Assembly: GCA_963556495.2 (NCBI GenBank)
Contig: OY747710.1
Location: 35,695,000-35,758,999, forward strand
From: Valencia hispanica
Taxonomy: Eukaryota; Chordata; Actinopteri; Cyprinodontiformes; Valenciidae
Reading direction: 5' to 3'
Length of the DNA stretch: 64,000 nt
In this document: in pieces, positions 1 through 10,361 of the stretch
Numbering within the stretch: position 1 is the first letter of the stretch
Layout of the letters: each line of letters opens with the position of its first letter
Notes under the pieces: model-generated
Databases searched by the model: none
Told to the model about the DNA's origin: nothing
The model's input: the letters and a program-made list of their open reading frames with translations, nothing else
Position numbers and translations under genes: made by a program

Positions 1-485
1 CAATTTCTCTAGATAGAGTCATGGGTCCTCTATTATGCTATCTTCTGTTCATCTCATCCCACAGGTTTTCTTTAGAATGTACGTCTGGAAACTGAGATAA
101 CGATTGAGGCAGGTTAGTTTTGTGTTTAGTGAACAATTTCTCTATTGATTTGGTTACATCATTACTGAACGAACCAACAATGACCCCTTTTTCTGTTTAT
201 TGGCAAAGAACACCTGATTTTCTTTTTTTTAAACTTTATTTCAAAAGGCATGGCTTTTTAGATAAAGCCCACAGCATCACATGTCTCCCATCATACTCAT
301 AAGGTGCACATATTCATCCTTTGCTTCAAACAAACCCAGGTACTTTTTATTGAGTTCAATTTTGATCTCAACTGACGTTAGGACACTACAGGTAAAGTAT
401 TCTTGCCCAGATTTGTTACCAGTGGCTAAAATAAATGGGCCCCTGCATCATAGTATATTCATGCCTGCTCAACTTAAATAATAAT

Positions 486-527
<42 letters not shown>

Positions 528-766
528 GAGAACAAAACAAAATGGTTGTTACAACTATTTTACAAGGTTTTTAGGGGTGCCAAAATTGTCCAATTATTAA
601 TAATAAAACAACAATTATTTCTTAATGTGGGGTTATTTTACCATTAAATAAATGTGCTCAAGTTAAAAGTTGGTCTGTGAGATTATGCTTCTGCAAAAAA
701 ATATTCATTTCTAATGCTTAAAACTGATTTTTTTACCAGTGGTGTGATTACATTTGCCTGGCGCTG
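1..766. mobile_element. Remnant of a Tc1-like DNA transposon (left part outside window)
   Basis: The first 200 bases resemble the antisense of a fish Tc1 transposase (the phrase aagaacacctgatttt corresponds to its catalytic region). Bases 565-766 match the long terminal inverted repeat, ending cctggcgctg next to a TA. A (TAA)n microsatellite interrupts it. Recognition rests on memory of the family, not on a search. Confidence 0.55.
479..524. repeat. (TAA)n microsatellite
   Basis: About 15 near-perfect TAA units, with one ATT variant at the left. Confidence 0.95.
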
Positions 767-816
767 TATGTAAATACACACTTAATCGTCAACATACTGC
801 AAATTCTATCAAGGTA

Positions 817-2905
817 CAGTGGGTACGGAAAGTATTCAGACCCCTTTAGATTTGTCCCTCTTTGTTTCATTGCAGCCATAAAATCAAAAAAGGTAATTTT
901 ATTTCTCTTTAATGTAAACTCAGCACCTGATTTGACAGATAAAAACAGAAATGTAGAAATCTTTGCAAAGTTATTAAAAAAAGAAAAACTGAAATATCAC
1001 ATGGTCATAAGTATACAGACTCTTTGCTCAGTACTGAGTAGAAACACCCTTTTGAGCTAGTACAGCCATGAGTCTTCTTAGGAATGATGCATCAAGTTTT
1101 TCACACCTGGATTTGGGGATCCTCTGCCAGCCTTGCCTGTCAGGTTGGATGGTGAATGTTGGTGGACAGTCTTTTCAGGTCTCCCCAAAGACGCTCATCA
1201 GGGCTCTGGCTGGGCTAGTCAAGAACAGTCACAGAGTTTTCCGAAGTCACTCCTTTGTTATTTTACTGTAGCTGTGTGCTTATGGTCATTATCCTTTTGA
1301 AAGGTGAACCTTTGGCCCAGTCTGAGGTCCTGAGCACTCTGGAAGAGGTTTTCTTCCAGGATATCTCTGTACTTTGTGCCAAAAAGTTCAATCTTGGTCT
1401 CATCAGACCAGAGAATCTTTTTTTGTCATAACCCCCTTTCAAACCGGCCATGAAAAATGGTAATTTTCTGGACTTTGTCTGTTTCACTTGATTCTGAAAG
1501 CAATCTTCCGGACCTTGTCCGGATATCCTTTACCGGTAATTTTACGGATGAAGACCTAGTAACAATAGCTGACTTTTCGCGGTATGGGGTTTGTGTTCAG
1601 ATTAACAGGTAATGTTCTGGGAAAGCTGGAGGGGTGTGGGGCGGCGGGGAAAAGGGAAGAGGGGACAGGGAACGCTGTGAGCGCACATGTTGATGACGTA
1701 TAAATGTCACTATTTTCCTTTCAGCTTCTTCATCTCTTAAGTGCGGAAGGGTTTCCATGTGCACAAAATTGCACACATCACAAAGACGAGCACTGCGAGT
1801 AGATATGCTGTTTCGTCTACCATCTTTGCAATAATCCCTTTGTTTGGGGAAAGGACATGTACGCCCGGCGCACTAAGTTTACGTAATATCCACATACAAC
1901 CCCCCACTCCCCCGCACCCCCCACCCCCCCGACATTCATCAGGATCCTCCGATACATTCCTTGCTGTGTGAAAGCAGCCGTAAGGCAATGTTCTGGAAAA
2001 AAGTGGTGTGTTTGCAAACACAACTCCAGTTAAAGACTGGATGGAATTGTCTGCAAATATTCCAGAACTTCAGTCTGAAAACGGATATAGTCTGTGAGTC
2101 CATGTGTTTTTTGACAAATTTTATGCGGGCTTTAATATGTGTTGCACTGAGGAGACTCGTCCAGCCACTCTGCCATAAAGCCCCGACTGGTGGAGGGCTG
2201 CAGTGATGGTTGACTTTGTGGAACTTTCTCCCATCTCCCTACTGCATCTCTGGAGCTCAGCCACAGTGATCTTTGGGTTCTTCTTTACCTCTCTCACCAA
2301 TGCTCTTCTCCCACGATTACTCAGTTTGGACAGTCAGGTCAAGGAAGAGTTCTGGTCGTCCTAAACTTCTTCCATTTGAGGATTATGGAGGCCACTGTGC
2401 TCTTAGGAACCTTGAATGTTGCAGAGATTCTTTTGTAACCGTGGCCAGATCTGTGCCTTACCAGAGTTCTGTCTCTGAGCTCCTTGGGCAGTTCCTTCAA
2501 CCTCATAATTCACATTTGCTCTGACATGCACTGTGCGCTGCAAGGTCTTATATAGACAGGTGTGTGCCTTTCCTAATCAAGTCCAATTAGTTTAATTAAA
2601 CACAGCTTGACTCCAGTGAAGGAGCAGAACCATCTCAACGAGGATCAGAAGAAATGGACAGCATGTGAGTTAAATTTGAGTGTCACTGCAAAGGGTCTGA
2701 TTACTTATCACAGTGTGATATTTCAGTTTTTTTTATTATTTATAAATGTAGAAAAAATTCTACTTTTTTGTTTTTTAATGTCAAGATTGGGTGCTGAGTG
2801 TACATTAATGAGAAATAAAATGAACTTTTTTGATTTTAGCAAATGGCTGCAATGAAACAAAGAGTGACAAATGTAAAGGGGTCTGAATACTTTCTGTACC
2901 CAGTA
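817..2905 (-). mobile_element. Tc1-like transposon, internally deleted, with a nested insertion
   Basis: Terminal inverted repeats of about 60 bases begin CAGTGGGTACGG and end with the matching GTACCCAGTA. TA dinucleotides flank both ends (815-816 and 2906-2907). Transposase remnants are antisense, for example GLMRP and SWKKTSSRVLRTSDWAKGSPF at 1263-1487. The second catalytic aspartate region is deleted at about 1376, so the copy is non-autonomous. About 650 bases of unrelated sequence lie inside at roughly 1434-2082. Confidence 0.85.
1434..2082. mobile_element. Unidentified insertion nested in the Tc1-like element
   Basis: This stretch interrupts Tc1 homology and is GC-richer than its surroundings, with a polypurine run near 1630 and a C-rich run near 1900-1930. 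The two ends (accccctttcaaacc and the complement of gtctgaaaacgga) are weakly complementary and adjoin TA. That suggests a DNA transposon, but target duplication is not certain. It holds a 49-codon frame at 1456-1608 ending at a possible gtaatg donor, with a possible acceptor (tttcctttcag) at about 1724. Neither the frame nor the element is recognised. Confidence 0.4.
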
Positions 2906-3102
2906 TAGGTCTCAGCTACTGGTTCAACTGGTTTATAGTCTGAGCTGAGAAAACAATAGGCTTGCAAAAATAGACAAAGCAGGCTGCCGTTAGACACACC
3001 TTTGCTTCACTATAAAGTATTTGTTTCAGAATCTAAATTATTTATATAGTTTATGAAACCCTCTCATGGAGTGTTGATGTTTTCCTGCATGCTTTTTTAT
3101 AG

Positions 3103-3220
3103 TATGGCATTGTGATAGACTCCGGTTCTTCTCGGTCCAATGTGTACCTGTATGAATGGCCTGGGGAGAAGGAGAATGAGACTGGGGTAGTGACTGAAAG
3201 AATGAACTGTAAAGTTAAAG
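3103..3220 (+). CDS. entpd3: ENTPD3 exon with ACR1
   Basis: Acceptor ttttatag precedes the exon and donor gtgagt follows. It encodes 39 codons plus one base, starting [10 protein letters not shown]. This is apyrase conserved region 1, the phosphate-binding loop. The usual vertebrate motif is DAGSS followed by H/R-T; here the alanine is serine and the threonine is serine. It begins in phase 0, so the missing upstream exon should end on a whole codon, usually lysine in this family. Confidence 0.93.
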
Positions 3221-6200
3221 GTGAGTGAAGTTATTACCAGCGTAATATTGGTGGAAATGTTTCAGCTTTTGCAAATAGCAGCTCAGCAAAGATCAGACTA
3301 TTTTTCATTATGCCAATAGTATGATCTGAGGATAATCAGATTAACAAAATAAAATGAAATCTAGAACATCCTGAACACTTTTTGTTTTTGAATTTGTAAA
3401 ACATTTCACACAAACTGTTCTTCAACAGATTGAATACAATGTTTGTCTTTGAAGGAGTAATCCCAACACAGATTTGTGCCCCCAGGGCCTCCTATCTCAG
3501 ATTTTAAGATTAGTCTTAAAGAAGAGGAAACAACATTCAAAGGATTTAAAGACTGCATGGATGAAATCAAAAAAGAGATTCCTGAGGAAAAGCACAAAAC
3601 CACACCCCTCTTTCTTGGAGCTACAGCTGGGATGCGCTTGCTACAGTAAGACAGTGACAATAATTTAACCAATCGGCATACAGTTTATTTGCGAGTACAT
3701 ACCCCAAGGCTGGTACTTGATTGGTTTCTGCAATTACCCCGAAAACCTCCTATCCAGTGAACAGGAGACAAGCTCATACTGTGAAGGTCTAATAAAAACC
3801 CCCAGAAGTTCAGATTGTTGAAATGCACCTAATAGGTACATTCTAGAACTTACCAGGTACTTTCTGGTACTCACAGGTGACTTTTCTTGACCCCTTTGGT
3901 TATTGTTCTGTAACCCTCATGGAACATACAACTTACTTTTCTGAAACATACCAGTTACCCCTACTTTCCACTGGACGCGTGAGCAGCGCGTAACGTCTGT
4001 GAAGCATAACACGCAGTTGATAGCTGCCGTTTGAGTCAATGGGTCCATTTCCACCAGGTGGCAGGTCTATCTTTCACGCTCTGTGCTTCGAGAACGTGTA
4101 AAGCTCAGCGGTTTAGATCGAGCCAGACAGGAAATCAGACACGGGAGCAGTGGAAAGCATCCGGAAAGTTTCATAATGAAAGACACATGCAGATTTCAGA
4201 TTGTGTAACTATGAAAAGACAAAGCAAACATCATTACCTGTGAAATCAGGATTGAAGTCAGTTGGTCTGTGGAATTAATTTGTTGGTTTTTAATAGAGAA
4301 CAAAAATGTAATCCCTGAAATGGAGAATCACCCAATTTACATGATATTAGTGATAATTGTTACAAGGGCAACATGAAAAAAGACGTGGACAGAAATATCG
4401 GCAGTTCTGGGAGTGGGTGGTGAGTTTATGATACTTATTAACATAGAATTAAATTTTTTCCCCAGTATACTACTCTTTAAGTTATGCAATTGCAATTATC
4501 CTGTGGTTTTGTGGTTTCTCGAGTGATACACGCGTAGAACACTCCCGGTAAGGCAAGGCAAGGCAAGGCAGTTTTATTTGTATTGCACACTTTCAACAAC
4601 AAAGTGATTCAAGGTGCTTTACATAATTAAGAGGTAAAATAAAAATAGCAGTAAAACACAGACAAATCATATAAAATATAAACAGAAATGAAGCAAGAAG
4701 CATACACAGATGCATCAAGGCATTACAAAGCATATAATGTAAAAACAGCAAGACGCATACACAAAACATGATACATCAAAGCATTACTCAAAGGCAGCTC
4801 TAAACAGATACGTTTTTAGTTGTAATTTAAAAGAAGGGATGCGCTGCTGAACTTGCGAGTAAAACGTGTATTTTACATTATGCCCCCCTTACGAATCTGG
4901 TGGAAAGCAGGGGTTATTTTCCCTAACCAGTTGATTGAGGGATTTCCCAGAACCTTGTATTATGTAGTGCTAGCAATTTTTAGACTGACCAGAATTCCAC
5001 TTTTTAAAGTATATTGCAATGTAGGTGATCCTTACTTGTGTCTTCTTTTCAAGTGCCAAAGATGAGAAAAGGTCAAATAAAATTCTGACAAGTCTCAGAG
5101 CCTACCTGAGTAGACAAAACTTCAGTTTCTACAATGCTTCGATTATTACCGGACAGGAAGAGGGGCTATATGGGTGGATCACAGTGAACTACTTGTTGGG
5201 AAATTTCCTAGAGGTAAGATGTAGGAGTGTACTTCTCCATTTATTGGTTTAAATTGTAAATATTTTAAATTACAACAGCTTTGTGAACAGAAACAAGGCA
5301 AGGCATGGTAAATTTTGACTAAATTGTTCTACTTGCATTTGTAGAAAAACATGTGGAACACATACATTCGTCCAAATGGAGCAGAGACAGTTGGCTCTAT
5401 GGATCTTGGTGGAGCATCAACACAGATCGCCTTTCAAGTTCAAGAAAGTGGAAAGGGGCCTGACTACATGCATGTCAAGCTGTATGGTTACCCCTACACG
5501 GTCTACACACACAGTTTCCTTTGTTACGGCAAAAATGAGGCTGATAAGAGGGTTCTGGACAAAGTAATCAGGGTATGGAACTCGTACTAAGTAATTTGCA
5601 TAAAGTACTTTTTACTTTTTACATTTTGTCATATTACAACCACAAACTGCAATGGATTTTAGTAGAAATGATGCAATAGGCTAACAGAAAGTTATGTATA
5701 ATTGTGAGTTGAAGGTAAACGAAACCTGGTTTTTAAACTTCTTGCAAGTAAAATTCTGCAAAGGGAGGTTTGCCTTCATATTCTGTTTCTCTGAAACAAT
5801 GCTTTAGAAAACCAATTCATTTCTTTCGAGGTCCATCTGTACCAGATTTTTACATCAAGAGATTGAAATGTTTGCCCTTTCTTTTTTACAAGAAAGCTCA
5901 GTTTTGTATTAAATTGTTGGAGGGCATCTGTGAGAATCAATTTTCAAGTTCATTACAGAATCTCACTTGAATTCAGGTCTGGACCTTGACCTGGCCATTC
6001 TAAAAAATGAATATATATTATTTAATTAAAGCCATTCTATTGTAGCAGTGGCAGTCATCGGGTGATGGTGAAGCTGTGCTCCTGTCTGCTTTGTAATCTC
6101 TAAGAGCATACTCAGATCAAAATTCTGCCACCACCATAATTTAGTGTGGCAATGGTGAAGTGCAGTAGGCAAACTCTTCTACTTGAGCTGTGCAGTTTCT

Positions 6201-9200
6201 CCAGAGTCACCATAGGCCCTATGTCTGCTTCTCAGTCTGTTCTTGCTCTACTGTCAGTATAGTAAAAAAGAAAAGATTGTTTTTATGTAAATATGACAGG
6301 AAAAAGTGGCACAAAATGGGAATATGAAGCAGGTGATAGAACTGGATAGCCCAAAACAGGCCAAACTGGCCCAAAAGCATCATGAATGTATGCAGACTAA
6401 GATATATAAGTACGTAACTGAAGAACTTTACAAGATTCATCAAAAAAAACAACTCCCATTAATGTAAAAGCCAACATCCATTAATGGCCTGTTAAACATT
6501 GATTAGTGAATACTGCTGTTCTTTACAGGCAAAGGAAAACCAGTCCAGAATGCATTATGTCATTAAGAATATTGATTGGACCAGGAATGTCATCCTAGCA
6601 GCCTGTGGGAAATGCATATTTTCTTGTAACTTAAACCCCAATTTTCAAAACCAGTTGGCAGACAAAGGAATTAATGTAAAGGTCCTATACAGTATGTTCA
6701 CAGTATGAAATGTTGACTTTTGGGTTTTCTAATGTAAAAGCGTGTGTTTAATTCTGTTGGTACACTAATCCAATGCCTTCCTTCTCATTGTTTTGTTTCC
6801 TCCTACTCCCCCACCTTGCTACGTCACTTGCCCCATCTCACTCCTGGTAAACTATTCCTTTTTGACATGTCTTTACTTTGGATGTTTCAGGACTCATCAG
6901 ACCCAGCCTACATAATTAATCCCTGCTACCCCAGCGGTTTGAACATTACCAAAAATGCTTCTGACATTTATGACACAGAGTGCACAATGAAACCCCAAAA
7001 CTACAATCCTGATCAACAGTTCTACATGGTTGGGAAGGGTGACTCGACAAAATGCGGGGAAATTGTGAAGTCCATATTTGATTTTGAAAACTGTTCCTCA
7101 ACGCAGTGCTCCTTCGATGGGGTAGAGCAACCACCGGTGACTGGAGAATTTATGGTAACAGTGGCAGATATAACTGGTTGGAGTATGCAGTAAGTGATCC
7201 AGAATAACTGAATGTGTTTTATGGTTCTATTAGGCATATGCTGGATACTTCTTCATTGCAAAAGCTCTGGAGCTGAATGGGACATCAAACCTTGATCAGT
7301 TCAACAATGCAGTTGAGAATTTCTGCAGCACTGCCTGGACAGAAGTAGGTTCTTTTCCTGATATTTAGGTTGACTACTTTTAACATAATGTCTCACAAGG
7401 AAGCAGTGTGTTTGAGGTGTTGGGTTAGTTGCGAACAACTCAGACACCATGTAAATAAAAAGTAATCTAATTGTCTTGCCACTCAGCAAATAGAAACATT
7501 AAAAGAGCATGGGGCAGAATGAAGAAACGAAGCTCACGAGTGACGCGGCCGGCGCTGCAAGTAACTGCAGCCAGCCGCACGGGAGCGCGCACAAACGCTT
7601 CAACAAAAAAAACATACCTCTTCACAGTGACATGCTTCTTTTTCTTAGTGCCACTTTTTAGTGGGCTGTGAGCACATTTTGCAGCACACAGCCAGTTTAA
7701 GAAAATGGAACAATACGTGGGTGGGCTCATTCTTTTTGGTTTATAACGCTTCATCGCCCAACAGCATCAAAAAACTGGACATGCATGTTTATTTTATTTA
7801 CAAATCCTGCCCCATGTTCCTTTTAACAGTACTCCTAACCAATCTAAAACGAGAAATGTTTATTCTAATTTAATGTCAGACGACAAGGAGAGAAAAAAAA
7901 CCTGTGAATAACGGCTATGAAAATGATATATCTCCTTCCTTAAACAAGGATGAGGCTTCAGTCCATTGCCGTTTTTGATATTTTAATAAGTGAATCAACC
8001 AGAGTCATCTTACAGCCGTTCAGCTCAAACTCTCTTGCACCCAATATCATGTCTGCCTGATGTACAAATTATGCACAAATGGATTGGCACTTCATCTGCT
8101 GTAATGCAGGTCTTGCTCTGATTTGTAGTGGTGGAAAAAAAGCGATGGTCATGAAAAATGGATCATAAGCAAAAGAACGAGATCATGGATCCAAGTGGCA
8201 GAAATTAGCTTCCTTCACAGGGTGGATAGACTTAGCCTTACAAATAGGGGGTGGGAGTTTGTCAGCTTGAAATAGAGCTGCTCCACTTTGAAAGGCATCA
8301 GTTAAGGTGGTTTGGATGTCTGATCAGCATTCCTCCTGGGTGCCTCCCTTTGGATGTTTTCCGAGCACTTCCCACTGGGAAGGAGACCCTGTAGCAAAAC
8401 TCACTGGATGGACTGTATCCCATCTGGCCTAGAAAACTTGTGGTATGTCTCAGCATAAGCTGAAGGATGTTACTGGGGAGAAGGATATCTGGGTTCCCCT
8501 CCAGTACCTGTAATCCTCAGCAACCTGATCTAGGATAAGCAGAAGATGATGGATGGATGGATGGATGGATTTTAGGCACCGGGCCTTGCCCATGGTTGTC
8601 AAAATATCTCAGCAGAATTTCATTTAGTGGGCCTACTTCAGGTTAAACTCAACACAATTAAAAACCCTGGGTGGAGGGAGAGAGAAAAACTCAGTGATCT
8701 ACTGAAAAACACAAGTAGCATTAAAATAGACATGTAAATATATAAAATATTATATATAATATAAATGTAAATACACCTTTTGAATTAAGAAGGTAAGATA
8801 AGGTTTAGTATGTGTGCAACTGGTGCATTGCTGACCAACAGTGGACGCTAATCTGGTTGACATTTTGCTTAAACGTCAGTCCAGCTCTGCATAAATTACA
8901 TTTTTCTTCCTTATTTTGACTTTAGGAAAGCTGATACTTTTATTTTAGCTTGCACCCTTACTGTCTCAAAGGGCTGTGTTAACTCTCATTCCTGACTCTT
9001 GTCTTTCAAGCTACAACTGCAAAGGCCCTTGATCTCTATGAAGTACCTCAAGTCGTACTGTTTTGCCAGTCACTATGTCCTCACACTTCTGGCAGATGGA
9101 TACAAGTTTGATCACAAGACTTGGAAAAATATTCACTTTGAAAAAGAGGTAAGAGAAAACGCACCAAAAGTTTTTTTTTGAAAGCCTGTCTTCATTGAAA

Positions 9201-10361
9201 GTTTTTCTTCTATCTATTTCTTTATTTTCTGCAAATATGAAGTCAATGTACTGCTGCAAAAGTGGTGCTCAAAAACACATCAAGTTGTGACCAACGCTAT
9301 GTTTTACAATGAAAAACATGGCTTGGGGCCACCCACTGAGGCCTTTAACAGATCACTGATACTTAGTTATTATTTTGATCTGAAACAGTGGAACATATGA
9401 AGTGCATGTTTCTACAAAGACTCTCAGAAGAGGGGGATTTCTCATGTGTTATACTCCATCCATCATTCATAAGACAAAATAAAAGACAGTGGTTCTATAA
9501 AAAATGTAAGCTCAAGACTGCCATTTGTCAGTTACTTGGCCTTTGGACACTAGACATTTCTGTTCCTCAATTACTTGGGACACTCCCAGATTCGAACAAA
9601 GAATTTGTGTTCTGATTGGAGCCCCTTGGGGTAACATGACATTTAGCAGGCCCTTACAGAAGGAGCTAAAAACCAGACATTCATGCATTTTTTACTGGGG
9701 TGTTCTTTGCATGTAATGAATCTTGTGTCCTAAAGCTGTTAGTGTGACTTCATGACAAAAATATTCAAAATCTGAAACGTCAAATGTCATGGAGTTACGT
9801 ACAGTGCTTGAGAAAGTATTCAAACCCTTTGAAGTTTTTGGATGAATTTTAAGAAAACTGGAAAACCTTCAAAGTATTTTATTGGGGTTTTATGTGATTG
9901 TCTGAATAGGCCAATACAAAGTAAAGCATATTTGAGAAGCCAAAAGAAAATGCTGCTTGGCACTAAAAAAGAAACTAAAATTTAGCAAGGCTTTTCTAGT
10001 TTTATTACGAATACAAATCTGAAAAAAGGAGCAATGCATTTGTATCTCTTGTCAAAGTTTTTTAAGAACCTCCTTTGTCTATTCTTCTTTGCAAGAAAAC
10101 TCAAACTGTTGGTGTAAAGAAAATGTAACAACAAAACATGCATGAGTGTAACTTCTCTCCTTTCCTCTTCAGATAAAGGAAACAAACATAGGTTGGAGTC
10201 TGGGCTACATGCTGAGCATGTCCAACATGATCCCATCAGATGTGAAAGAAATCACTCCAATGACAAACCCAGTCTTTGCCGGCCTCATCTTTTTATTTTC
10301 AGCTCTAATCATTGTGACAGTAGTCTTAGGGTTTATCATCCTCATTCGTACTTGCTATTGA
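3103..10361 (+). CDS. entpd3: ENTPD3, ectonucleoside triphosphate diphosphohydrolase 3 (8 exons, N-terminus missing)
   Basis: Joined exons 3103-3220, 3486-3645, 5054-5213, 5345-5572, 6891-7154, 7234-7344, 9011-9148 and 10173-10361 give one open frame of 455 codons plus TGA, with AG/GT at every junction and phases that fit. The product is a GDA1/CD39-family ecto-NTPDase, which removes gamma and beta phosphates from extracellular ATP, ADP and other nucleotides at the plasma membrane. Apyrase conserved regions are visible in order: ACR1 (DSGSSRS), ACR2 (GATAGMRLL), ACR3 ([10 protein letters not shown]), ACR4 (DLGGASTQ) and ACR5 (GWSLGYML), followed by a hydrophobic anchor of about 25 residues and a short RTCY tail. 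ENTPD3 is preferred over ENTPD1, 2 and 8 because of paralogue-type stretches such as GNFLEKN, NPCYP, SIFDF and HFEKE (recalled family knowledge, no search run). Mammalian ENTPD3 has about 529 residues, so some 55-75 N-terminal residues with the signal anchor are missing and probably lie upstream of base 1. Confidence 0.93.
3486..3645 (+). CDS. entpd3: ENTPD3 exon with ACR2
   Basis: Acceptor gcccccag and donor gtaaga bound the exon. It encodes the segment from GPPISDF to GATAGMRLL. The latter is ACR2, part of the nucleotide and phosphate site. One cysteine (KDCMDE) matches a conserved extracellular disulfide position. The exon ends after two bases of a codon that is completed at 5054. Confidence 0.92.
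3955..4260. repeat. Unidentified CpG-bearing segment in an ENTPD3 intron
   Basis: Between the exons ending 3645 and starting 5054, this stretch has higher GC and CpG content (gacgcgtgagcagcgcgtaacg) than its flanks, and a reading frame without homology. It resembles inserted repeat sequence, but I could not assign a family or find ends. Confidence 0.3.
4548..4840 (-). mobile_element. 3' tail of an L2/CR1-like LINE
   Basis: (AAGGC)n at 4553-4571 is followed by a run that is the antisense of a LINE 3' end (tgtaaagcaccttgaatcac and taaaaacgtatctg). Its terminal repeat is the complement of the tail at 11925-11942, so both come from related families. It lies inside an ENTPD3 intron. Confidence 0.65.
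5054..5213 (+). CDS. entpd3: ENTPD3 exon with ACR3
   Basis: The acceptor is a pyrimidine-rich tract ending cttttcaag and the donor is gtaaga. It carries ACR3 ([10 protein letters not shown]), whose glutamate is the family's catalytic base, followed by the NYLLGNFLE segment typical of ENTPD3. A likely N-glycosylation site (NFS) and another (NAS) lie just upstream of ACR3. Confidence 0.94.
5345..5572 (+). CDS. entpd3: ENTPD3 exon with ACR4
   Basis: Acceptor catttgtag and donor gtatgg bound 76 complete codons. The exon holds ACR4 (DLGGASTQ) and the conserved [13 protein letters not shown] stretch with its cysteine. A weak donor (gtatgg) is used. An in-frame TAA lies three codons past the donor, so retention of this intron would truncate the protein. 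Confidence 0.95.
5610..6240 (-). mobile_element. Tc1-like transposon remnant in ENTPD3 intron
   Basis: Begins with a diverged terminal repeat (ttttgtcatattacaaccacaaa) and continues through antisense transposase remnants (aggtctggaccttgacctggcc; ctccagagtcaccataggcc). The right terminal repeat is missing and the frame is fully broken. Confidence 0.7.
6891..7154 (+). CDS. entpd3: ENTPD3 exon, cysteine-rich lobe
   Basis: Acceptor gatgtttcag and donor gtaaca bound 88 codons. It encodes the disulfide-rich part of the second lobe, with five cysteines including NPCYP and CSFDG, and several N-glycosylation sequons (NIT, NAS, NCS). The SIFDF and NYNP segments match ENTPD3 better than its paralogues. 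Confidence 0.94.
7234..7344 (+). CDS. entpd3: ENTPD3 exon, short
   Basis: Acceptor ttctattag and donor gtaggt bound 37 codons beginning AYAGYFF and ending STAWTE. Only a 79-base intron separates it from the previous exon. It contains one sequon (NGT) and one conserved cysteine (ENFCS). Confidence 0.93.
7503..7822 (-). mobile_element. TTAA-flanked MITE, copy 1 (Kolobok/T2 or piggyBac type)
   Basis: Terminal inverted repeats of about 15 bases (AAGAGCATGGGGCAG, and CTGCCCCATGTTCCTT at the other end) lie between two TTAA copies (7499-7502 and 7823-7826). The core is CpG-rich. A second, longer copy lies at 51437-51840 in opposite orientation. TTAA duplication plus ends close to TTAAAGGRR fit the Kolobok/T2 group; piggyBac is the alternative. 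It sits in an ENTPD3 intron. Confidence 0.72.
8310..8570 (+). mobile_element. Rex3/RTE-like LINE 3' end
   Basis: Reads as the degenerate 3' coding end of a fish RTE element (cctcctgggtgcctccctttgg; ttccgagcacttcccactggg; gataagcagaagatgatgg) and finishes in a (ATGG)n tail at 8549-8570. A better preserved copy is at 54690-54985. Confidence 0.65.
9011..9148 (+). CDS. entpd3: ENTPD3 exon
   Basis: Acceptor tctttcaag and donor gtaaga bound 46 codons containing [19 protein letters not shown] and IHFEKE, which precede ACR5 in the family. The conserved cysteine of SYC is present. Confidence 0.94.
9798..10115 (-). mobile_element. Tc1-like terminal repeat remnant next to the last ENTPD3 exon
   Basis: Starts TACAGTGCTTGAGAAAGTATTC, a Tc1-type end, continues through the long inverted repeat and breaks off near cttctttgcaagaaaactcaaactg, about 58 bases before the acceptor of the exon at 10173. 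The other end is absent. Confidence 0.65.
10173..10361 (+). CDS. entpd3: ENTPD3 last coding exon: ACR5 and membrane anchor
   Basis: The acceptor is a long pyrimidine tract ending cctcttcag. It encodes ACR5 (GWSLGYML), then about 25 hydrophobic residues (the C-terminal transmembrane anchor) and a four-residue cytosolic tail, ending in TGA at 10359-10361. The acceptor lies only about 58 bases downstream of a Tc1-like remnant. Confidence 0.95.
   Translation: MKETNIGWSLGYMLSMSNMIPSDVKEITPMTNPVFAGLIFLFSALIIVTVVLGFIILIRTCY

Noticed and set aside
21..110. Short hydrophobic frame (MGPLLCYLLFIS) considered as the missing ENTPD3 N-terminal anchor exon
   Set aside because: The sequence matches the antisense of a Tc1-like transposase and lacks a phase-0 donor.
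1740..1823. 28-codon minus-strand hydrophobic frame considered as a micropeptide or ENTPD3 anchor
   Set aside because: It is on the wrong strand for ENTPD3 and lies inside an insertion; too short to support. It is mentioned only within the insertion finding.
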